Below the pieces are notes generated by a model. The model was not told where the DNA came from and searched no databases. It saw only the letters and a program-made list of their open reading frames with translations. Of a stretch of DNA of 64,000 nt, positions 56,451 through 64,000 are shown piece by piece (the stretch's first letter is position 1; each line of letters opens with the position of its first letter). This DNA is from Himantopus leucocephalus (taxonomy: Eukaryota > Chordata > Aves > Charadriiformes > Recurvirostridae), in assembly GCA_003993805.1 (NCBI GenBank), contig RSEF01000017.1, positions 9,355,569 to 9,419,568 on the forward strand, in the 5' to 3' direction. The position numbers and the translations under genes were made by a program.

Positions 56451-59079
56451 TCCCGGGGTGTCGGGTCTTTTACTCCCCCTGACCAAAAGCCCCTTTAAGG
56501 TGAGGACAACACACCTGCGCGTGGCCAGGAGCCCCAGCAGAGCAAGCTGGGACAGCGAGGCTGCTATATACGACCATGCCCCGCTCCAGCTGGGGCTTGC
56601 TTTCTGGGAAGATGCTGGGGGCTCCGGTAGGGACCAGTAGAGAATGGGATTGCTCCATCAGGGTTACTTTAACTCAAGAGAGGGGGATTTGGAAGAAGAA
56701 AACTCTTGACTCAAGTTCTGTTGGGGTATGCAGCATTTTTAGGGTGCCCCTAATCTCGGTAGTGGTTGAGGGCAATTAAAGATCGCAGAGGAGAGTTCTC
56801 AGCTTTCGGGCAAGGGGCCACTGAATCCCCATCTGACTCCAGGCCGGCCACCTCCAGTTGGGATGAGTGAGCAACAGGCCTTTTCTGTCTTTCAGAGCTG
56901 ATGTTTGTTATCTAGGGAGTGCAGGGAGGGAAGAGGTGTTAGGAAATCTCTCTGACTCAGCCTTAAACCTTGCTCAATCAAAACGTCCACTGCATGTAGT
57001 GTGCTACATTTGAGGGATTTCTTCCTCTGAGCCCTCCGCAAGTTGCAGAAGAAGATATGGCTCCAAAAGTTTAAATCTCCAGCTAATTGTAGATGGACCG
57101 TCCTATTAGTCTCCAAGTTTGCATCAGTTAAACGTTGTTTCTCTGCGGTACAGGACATAGGACACCTCTGTACCAGTGAAGATGGCTCAGTCAGAGCGTT
57201 TCTGAAGCCCGAGGCTTGCTGTACTAAATGGCTGTTCTTAATGCAGTTTCTGCTGATGTCTGAGGCATCTCACATGGCAGAATGCACCTTTTTAATCAAA
57301 AAGAAAAAGGCTGCAGTGTACACGAACCTGGTGAACCATGTCCTCAAAGTCTGATGGAGGATCAAAGTCGGATAACCCTCCTCCTTGCTCCCCAGAACAG
57401 GCTGCCACACTGGCTTCTTGCACCCACTGTACATGAACTTGAAGTCCCAATTAGGATTTTAACCACAGCAGATGGTTGAGAAGAAAGCAAAGACCCTCCA
57501 GAGCAGCCAAACCTGGAACGTGGTCTGTGCTGCAATAGAGGAGACTGATGGTGGGGTGCAGCTTGCTCCTCTCACAGGTACCGCAGGCTTTGAAGCATCT
57601 CCTGATGCATCTTTATGAGAGCATGAGCACGGGGAAGACATCCCGCCCCGGCTTTGGGAGGTGTCCGCTCTAAGCCCTCGGCTAGGGGAAGCCATCAATA
57701 AAGACTCAAAATAGGAAATGCCTTCAAAAAAATTTAGGGGGAAAACTAGCCTTTGCTGATCTTATCAGAGGGGAAACGGGAATCGGGCTTTTGGGAGGAG
57801 ACATTTCCCACCCCGAGGGCTGCCAAAGCCGCCCCGTGCTGCAGCAGAGCCCTGGCAGCGGCAGCCTGCAGGATGCAGGAGAAGGCCTCTGTGACATTTC
57901 TTTCAAAAATAGAGCAGGGGTTACCCTTTCTTTCAAAACTCCTCCCGGGAAGGAGCCGCCCTCTCCCCAGCGCCTCGCCGTCCCGTTGCTCTGCCCACTT
58001 TAACCCCGGGCTCAGCCCCGCCGGAGGGTCCAGCTTGGCTCTTCCCCACACAGCGGGGCTGTATCCACCAGGCACTTGCGGGGAGCAGGTTCCACGTCTC
58101 CTGCTGATGGCTTCCCATATGGCCCCAAAAATCTCAAGGTAACGCCAGGGGAAAGCGGGGATGTGACCATCTAGCTCAATACCAGGGCGCTCCTCCGTGC
58201 TCCAGCCCCCAGCAGGGCTGTAAGCCAGCCAAGCAGGAGACCGCCCAGAGCTCACGGGGGAAGAATAGCTATAGCAGAAATTTTAGGAGGAACGCCAGAT
58301 CCCTGCAAGCCGTCAGCATGAGACAGCCCCACGCTGCTCAGCTCTCTCAAGACAAGATTTTTCCAGGTGTGGCCAGCCAAGACCATCAGGCAGCCGAGCT
58401 ACCTTCGAGTCAAAACAATGACACTTGCAGAGGTTTGGTGTCCGGAGGGTTGCACACCACTTTGGCAGGGAGATGAAGGGTGGCGATTTGGCAGATTACA
58501 AGTGGCAAAGTCCCACGAGTCCCCTTTAACAGGCTGGAGATCGTTTCGTGGATCTGGGCCATCTCTGCTCCTGGGTTTGCGCCTGTTTAAAAATCAATAA
58601 AACAATCCTGGGCTTCTGGAGGGTGTTGTGACACTCCGTGGATGTGGCTGGAGTGTTTTTAAGTTCCTCCTCCGGAGAGAGCTCTGCAAGTGCAAATTGA
58701 AATTGCTATTAACCTTTTCCTGGGTCACGTACGGACCAGTTTCACTCCTGCATCCAGCGGGTTCCAGCTAAGATCAAGGGTCTCTTTTGCAAGGTAATAA
58801 AACATAGTCAAAGGCCGTGTTCAGGTGGATTGGTCCCCCAAACAAAAAGGAAATGGGGAAAGAAGAAATTGTGAACATCCTTACTGAATGGGTGAGGGGA
58901 TGGGGGAACCAAAACTGCAGCCAGACAAGGAGCTGAGATATTCCCTCTGCTCTCCAGAGCTCTGCTCTCCTGAGCATCCGTCCCTGTGCTGCTGATGCTC
59001 CTCTCGCTGTGGGAGGGATTGCATCTACTGCAGCTGCATCACCTGCAGGGCATGCAGGCTAATTACCAGCCACGCACTC
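56451..59079. other. unique DNA, no gene seen
   Basis: Mostly balanced, GC-rich at 57780-58250. Frames up to 169 codons on the minus strand overlap plus-strand frames of 129. No exon, RNA or repeat family was recognised. An AT-leaning patch lies at 58640-58870. Confidence 0.42.
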
Positions 59080-59700
59080 CAGCAAATGGCTCTGCCATCG
59101 AAAAGTGTTATTGACTGAATAAGAGTGCGGGAAAATGGCCCGATCTCTGCTAAGGTAACCTCCTTTTTCTAAATGGTTAATCTCCAACATTAGAGCTAGT
59201 GTGTTAAAGGAGGTTTAGGACAATTTAATAGCTCATAAAACTTTATGGTCCCAGTTGAAATTGGAGTGATAACTCTGGAGTGTAAAGCTATACTTTGCTA
59301 AATGTCTCCCTTAGATTTTTTATTTTATTTTATTATTGGAAACTTAACATCTGCTACAGCAAAATAAAATGGAACAATTTTCACTGTTGAGAGACGTGAG
59401 CATTCTGCTTCTCTTCAATCTGTTTATATGTTTATTGCTTAAAACTTTGGCGTCGTTATTATCCTTGATTATTAAGATTTCAATCACTTTAAGGAAAGGA
59501 GAGACAAAATAAGCCAAAATGGACCCATGATCAATTTAACCTGACAGCAGAATAGAAACCAAGAGGATGCTAAATCGTAGACATCAATATTGTCTGGAGT
59601 CCCGTCAAATTTCAATTAATGATATGGTTCCTTGCCCAAATTTTCTCTGTAACAGTGCTACGTAAAGCAACATGCAAATCATCATGAAAAGGGAAATGGG
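59080..59700. promoter_or_regulatory. candidate conserved non-coding element, about 620 bp
   Basis: Long AT-rich repeat-free block with closely spaced stops on both strands. GTTATTGACTGAATAAG lies near 59107, GGTTAATCTCCAACATTAG near 59176, TTTATTTTATTTTATTATTG near 59318 and a perfect ATGCAAAT octamer at 59672-59679. No frame of 60 codons occurs. Texture makes this one of the most enhancer-like blocks; conservation could not be tested. Confidence 0.45.
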
Positions 59701-59756
59701 GAGGATCTGGGAGGTGTTCGACCTCTAACAGTCCCTGTCTTGGTACAAGGTGCGGG

Positions 59757-59788
59757 CGTGCCTCAGTTTCCCCAGATGTCAAATGACT
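59757..59788 (-). mobile_element. probable MIR-type SINE core relic
   Basis: GTGCCTCAGTTTCCCCAGAT followed by GTCAAATGA is the reverse complement of the MIR core, with a small rearrangement. Only about 30 bp are recognisable, so chance similarity is possible. Confidence 0.45.
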
Positions 59789-60984
59789 CTTCTCCTCCCG
59801 AATAGAGACCTACAGCCGAAAGGCTCCTCCCAAAGGATGCTGCCCATTGCTGCACTGGACAGTAAACCTGTCCGTGGTAAATCCCTACGTCTTTGGCAGA
59901 ACACGTTCTTTGGGAGTCCCAGGATTGGGGACGTTCTCTATAATGCCCAAAATATTTTTTTTTTTCCTCCAACAAATACCTACTTACTATTCTTTCTCAA
60001 TTCTTTTCGGCATAAATCTCAGTTCACACTTTCAGACCACATATTTAAGGGGAAAAATATGTTTCTAAAAGAGCCGTGTGAGAAATGAACCGGTGACTTA
60101 TGAAGCCAGAACAGCCAGAGCGTGAGCAGCGATTCACATGGAAAATGAAATGAAAATGTTAGTGAACTCCGGCAAAGGGTGCTCCAGCGGGGAGAGGGTC
60201 AGCGCAGCCCAGCACAGGCTCCTGCACTGCTGGTCTTTGGTCCCTGGGGCATATTAAAGGAAGTTTGGGATTTACTCAAAAGTCCTTGTGTAGAAGCCAG
60301 CTTGATTCGGTCCAAGTCCCAAAGCTGAGCTGCTGAGAGCCGCGAGGTCTGGTTTCAGCCTGGCTTTTATTTGGTGTCCCCTGCTCAGCGCATCGCCCAG
60401 TGCTTCGTTACCCGGAGGCACTGGTAAGGACTGGGTGCTTCTGGAGCGCAGAGGGCCAAGCTTTCCCCCTGTTGCCAGCAATCCCCCAAAGAGCCTTCTC
60501 TGTAATTTTGTGTATTTAATTGCCACTCGGAACATAAGGAAACCGTTTTGGCACGGACCTGACAAGAGCAGGACGTCGTGTACAGGCTTGAAAGGGCTCG
60601 TTCCTCCCTGACAAGCCCCAGCTCTGGTATGTCCCCGTACGGGCTGGACGCTGCGGGTGTGGGAGGACACGAGTGGGCAACCCACTCCCCTTGAAGAGTC
60701 GGTTCCTCCACTTTCCCCTGACGCGCTTTCCCAGGCAGATGGTGCCATGCACAGATGTCCCCGTTCCTTTTAATTCCTCCCCAACTTCTCCTTGCGTACA
60801 AGCGCGCAGCTACAGCTGCTTCCCGAGCGCAGGGCGGCTTTGCCCCGGCGCTTTCCCAGATTGCCCGTGATTCAGCAAATACCAGGGCAGCGGCTGAAGA
60901 GTTAAAGAGCCACTCGTTAAGTTGCCCCCAGGGATCCCTTCCCAAGCTCCAGTCTTGGCCTTTGCTGAAAGATTTCCTCCTTCC
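59789..60984. other. unique DNA, no gene seen
   Basis: A T-run lies at about 59955-59966. GC-rich from 60280 to 60900 with a 203-codon minus-strand frame overlapping others. No domain or exon supported. Confidence 0.42.
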
Positions 60985-61400
60985 ATGAGATGTCATTTAG
61001 GCCATTAGGGGATCTTTTGCGGGGAATAATGCCTATCCCTTACATGTGGTCCCCTTAATTAGTAATTAGGGTAATGCAATATTGAAAAAGCAAGGCACAA
61101 ATTTAATTAGTTGTGTTTTATTAGAGTAACTAAGGAGAAGGCCCCCGGACTCCACTGGAGGAAAGAGATCAATACCGAACATCTATTTTCACTAGAAAAC
61201 AATTGCAGCTGACGGCTGTCTGCGGAGCCCGGCGCGGCGTGATGGAGCGGCTGCCCACCGCAGCGCTGCCTGCCCACCGAAGGGGAAGGGGAAGCACAGG
61301 GCCTGGTAAATAAATGATCGATATCTCCAGAGAGGATCTGTGTATTCTCAGCCAACATTACAGAGCAGCTAATAGGAGCTGACACATAGCTATAGGGAGA
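60985..61400. promoter_or_regulatory. candidate conserved non-coding element with tandem homeodomain sites
   Basis: AT-rich at 60985-61130 and 61310-61430 around a CG-containing centre. TAATTAGTAATTAG at 61056-61069 is identical to the 14-mer at 52195-52208. TTTAATTAGTTGTG follows near 61101. Many homeodomain cores in under 150 bp. Enhancer identity is inferred. Confidence 0.45.
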
Positions 61401-61674
61401 TGGCTTCCATTGCTCAATTAACTAATTATCTTTTAAGCTGTTCTGACTCAAATGGGAAATGATGGCAGAGGAGCTTGGCTTTTGCATCTATTTTCCTTTT
61501 TGGTGAGTCGGTTGGTCTGTTTTGCAAGCAAGCCCCTTCCCGCTGCTGCCCTCCCGTCCCCCGGTTCACCCGCTGTGCCCGGGGGCCGCGCGGAGGCACC
61601 GACCCGGCTGCACCGCGGCACGGCCGTGCACGCACGGGGTCACCCCGCACATCTCCTGGGAGCAGCCACCGCCG
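61401..61674. other. AT- then CpG-rich spacer
   Basis: ATTAACTAATTATCTTTTAAG lies near 61417 at the left, and CG-rich sequence at 61540-61650. No gene seen. Confidence 0.4.
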
Positions 61675-62076
61675 TCACAGAATCACAGAATGATGGGGGT
61701 TGGAAGGGCCCTCTGGAGCTCACCCAGTGCCACCCCCTGCCAGAGCAGGGGCACCTCCAGCAGTGGCACAGGACGGCGTCCAGGCGGGTTTGGAATGGCT
61801 CCAGAGTGGGAGACTCCCCCACCTCTCTGGGCAGCCTGTGCCACTGCTCTGCCACCCCCAAAGGAGAGAAGTCCCTCCTCACGTTTAGATGGAACTCCCT
61901 ATGTTCAAGTTTGTGCCCGTTCCCTCTTGTCCTGTCACTGGGCACCACTGAGAAAAGGCTGTTCCCATCCCTCTGGCACCTCCCTTTAAATGTTTATAAG
62001 TATTGATAAGATTCCCCCTCAGTCTTCTTTCTTCTAGACTGAAAAGACCCAATCCAGACTGAAAAGACCCCAGGTC
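61675..62076 (-). mobile_element. CR1 3' untranslated-region fragment, about 400 bp
   Basis: Starts TCACAGAATCACAGAATG and GGGTTGGAAGGGCC, then CCAGGCGGGTTTGGAATG, GGGCAGCCTGTGCCACTGCT, AGTTTGTGCCCGTTCCCTC and TATTGATAAGATTCCCCCTC follow the reverse-complemented CR1 consensus in order. It is the longest mobile element of the window and carries no reverse-transcriptase coding part. At its 5'-truncated end a 15-bp unit AGACTGAAAAGACCC is duplicated (62036-62050 and 62056-62070). Confidence 0.95.
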
Positions 62077-62293
62077 CTGCCACGCCGGTCCTCCCCGCTG
62101 CCTCCGCAGAGGCTCACCTCGGCGCGGGCTGCCGGGGAGCTTGGCGTGCCTCCGTGCTACCGCGATGAAATAACGCGGTTGTTTGCTCTGCAAACCCTGC
62201 TCGTGGAGATACCGCGAGAGACGTTTCCTCCTTGGCAGGGCTGGTGTGCGCACAAACTTGCCTCTATTTACGTGCTTTCTCCTTCCTCTGCAG
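62077..62293. other. GC-rich unique DNA
   Basis: CG-containing sequence next to the CR1. Its right end is a pyrimidine-rich stretch closing in CTCTGCAG at 62293, which looks like a splice acceptor. Confidence 0.4.
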
Positions 62294-62440
62294 ACCTCCC
62301 ATCTGGGCACACGTGCACCACGTTATATCAGTGCCAACGAGTCGGGAAGTGGATTATCTTCGCATGACTTAATAAAGCCACCAGACAGGTTCCAGTCTAC
62401 CTTCTCCTACCTCTGCCTCTGCTCCATAATGGTTAGCTAG
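62294..62440 (+). CDS. possible terminal exon, protein unknown
   Basis: After the strong acceptor-like stretch, the frame beginning ACC TCC CAT stays open for 48 codons, including RYISANESGSGLSSHDLIK, and stops at 62438-62440. An AATAAA lies inside the open segment (62370-62375). No homolog is recognised and the reading frame also opens upstream without splicing. Very likely chance, listed because of the acceptor. Confidence 0.08.
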   Translation, partial: TSHLGTRAPRYISANESGSGLSSHDLIKPPDRFQSTFSYLCLCSIMVS

Positions 62441-62924
62441 CCGTCCTGCATCTCAGCAAGGACCCAGAGCAGGGCCCTGCTGTGCTAGGAACTGCAGCAA
62501 GTTAAAGGGACTGCATGCAGGCACTTGTAGCTCAGATAGGAAGATAAGGGCTGGAAGACAAGAATTATTCTTGTATAGTTTAGCTGAGGGAGAAATAAAA
62601 GGGTTGCTGAGGGTTGCAGAGAGCAGTGATGGCCACCACTCTGAAGGTCCCAGGCCAGCGCGGTGGCCACGATGCTGAGCTGGGCAAAAAATTAGACTCA
62701 AAACCACATGGGCTTGAATGCAGGTCAGACTTCAAAAAAAAAAAAAAAACCAATAGCAAAGATAAAACATGAACTCACACCCATTTCTCAGCCCGGCTGA
62801 TTGAATCACCCCAGGCGATGCTGCCCCGGTCCTTACTGGAGAGGGGAGGCAGCGACACAAAGGGAGACGGGCGGTGAACCCAGCATCCCCGCAGGCCGGG
62901 GGAAGCGGAGCCTTTCACGATATT
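62441..62924. other. unique DNA, no gene seen
   Basis: Balanced sequence with a poly-A run of about 17 at 62733-62749. No retrotransposon body precedes the A-run. No exon supported. Confidence 0.45.
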
Positions 62925-63200
62925 TAATGCTCTCTGGTGCGATTTCGTATATAGAGATCAGTCAGGCTTTGATAAGATCATAGCAGGAGGACAGGAGGAA
63001 ATTGCAGTCTTGCCCAATGCTTGATCTTATGCTGCTGAACTTGCTGTATCTGGGACATTATAGTCCAGCCTTAATAGCATCATATTAAGCTGAGACAATG
63101 CAGCCCTGTGACCTTGCGATGCTTGATAGCCATACGTGCTATTTTAATGAAAAATTGGGACTTAAGTAAATGGCCGCCCATCGGCAGAGGGCTGTTAACG
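62925..63200. promoter_or_regulatory. candidate conserved non-coding element
   Basis: AT-rich repeat-free block with ACGATATTTAATGCTC near 62917, GGCTTTGATAAGATCATAGC near 62967 (GATAAG core), CCTTAATAGCATCATATTAAG near 63070 and GCTATTTTAATG near 63138. Sharp edges against GC-rich DNA on both sides. The role is inferred. Confidence 0.42.
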
Positions 63201-63619
63201 GGATCTCACTCAGAGCAAAGCCCGGGCCGGGGGGGAGGGCAGGGGAAGGGAATCGGGATGTAATAGCCATAATCATCCCTCAGTGAACGACCTTCAGCCT
63301 CCTCTGATCATGGTCCGTGACACTCGTGGACAGCCAAACCCAACAGGACGGCCACCCCCCGGGGCTGGACCCGCGGCTGCTGGGCTCTGCCGCGGGCTCT
63401 GCCTTCGGCGTGCGCCCCAGTTCGGTGATGGGCCTCGGTTCCCCCCCGCCACAGCCGAACAAGCTGCTGCTGCCACATCACTGGGACGCGTTAAGGACAA
63501 AGCACAACCCAGCCGTTCTCCCTTGCTCCGCTCCAGCCTCCCCCGTGCCATCGCCCACCGCCGGCGAGAAGGGACTCGGGGCGGACACCCCTTCCAGGCA
63601 CACGCACTGGTTTCCTCCC
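63201..63619. other. GC/CpG-rich DNA, no gene seen
   Basis: CG dinucleotides are frequent at 63360-63590. Overlapping frames of 110-118 codons on both strands. Confidence 0.45.
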
Positions 63620-63960
63620 CCAACAAATTGAAGCTGTAAATATTGATAGGCTCCTCTTCCAGGGCTTTTTAATGCCCTCTGATACTTAGAAACTATTAAG
63701 CGCACCCATCATTACTAACCTGCGAAGTAAATGCGTCCTAATGGGCAGGCGAGCTACGCTGGCCCCAACAAATCATTTCTAATGAATAGCACCTGGCACA
63801 TCCATCACCCTTAAATGCCAAAGCAAATCCATCTGCGTTAGCTGCTGAAAAGAGCCAGGCAGATCTCACCCTCCCTTTCTTCCCAAGGTAGGGGTGGGTT
63901 TGGCTTGTAACACGTAAGTGTGACTGTTTCCAATCTTTTCCCATTCCCGCAGTCAGGATC
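63620..63960. promoter_or_regulatory. candidate conserved non-coding element
   Basis: AT-rich repeat-free block with GCTGTAAATATTGATAGG near 63633, ACTATTAAGCGCACC near 63692, CATCATTACTAACC near 63707 and TCTAATGAATAGC near 63778. It continues nearly to the window end. The role is inferred. Confidence 0.4.
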
Positions 63961-64000
63961 TTCAAGGCGCATTTCTCAATAGCCGGGCTGCTCCCGCACA

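Noticed and set aside
62733..62749. Poly-A tail of a processed pseudogene or retrogene
   Set aside because: No gene-like or retrotransposon sequence precedes it and no target-site duplication was seen.
1..64000. tRNA, snRNA, microRNA or CRISPR features
   Set aside because: No tRNA-like arm pattern, no familiar microRNA seed-and-hairpin and no regularly spaced direct repeats were found by reading; a covariance-model scan would be needed to exclude them fully.

Overview
The window reads as gene-free nuclear DNA of a bird. The host call rests on CR1 retrotransposon tails. Three end in CR1-type 3' sequence: 37940-38046 and 51668-51780 on the plus strand, and 61675-62076 on the minus strand. There is a shorter minus-strand piece at 17995-18048 and probably the last bases of another at 3-16. 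Recognised CR1 is only about 1 % of the window, which fits a bird better than a crocodilian or turtle. Three short MIR-type SINE relics (27838-27990, 40353-40412, 59757-59788) are older still. No bacterial, plasmid, phage or viral gene structure is present.

I find no convincing protein-coding gene. Every long open frame is either a simple-repeat translation (notably the CCATG/CCAAG array at 8561-8786, open in all six frames), crosses a poly-G tract, or lies in GC-rich DNA where several frames are open at once. Splice-site reading gives four weak exon candidates: a 43-nt plus-strand micro-exon at 17704-17746, a 61-nt minus-strand exon at 20833-20893, a possible 74-bp intron at 29093-29166 with short flanking frames, and a possible terminal exon at 62294-62440. 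None is matched to a known protein, and they lie on both strands, so they do not form one gene model.

The layout alternates. GC- and CpG-rich unique DNA is punctuated every few kilobases by sharply bounded AT-rich blocks of 150-700 bp with no repeats and many homeodomain-type (TAATTA), octamer (ATTTGCAT), MEF2, TCF/LEF and CAATAAA motifs. The strongest are 1690-2240, 5030-5600, 8995-9310, 19205-19720, 22760-23520, 30500-30760, 31570-31910, 36990-37230, 38560-39240, 50205-50490, 52150-52450, 59080-59700, 60985-61400, 62925-63200 and 63620-63960. That texture is what conserved non-coding elements look like, so my best reading is a cis-regulatory landscape (intergenic desert or giant intron) of a developmental regulator. 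I cannot name the gene. Conservation is inferred from texture; no alignment was possible.

Assembly quality marks: five isolated N bases (6538, 17319, 30944, 32641, 43954), four of them touching a homopolymer run, and two implausibly long poly-G tracts (17320-17364 and 43955-43991).
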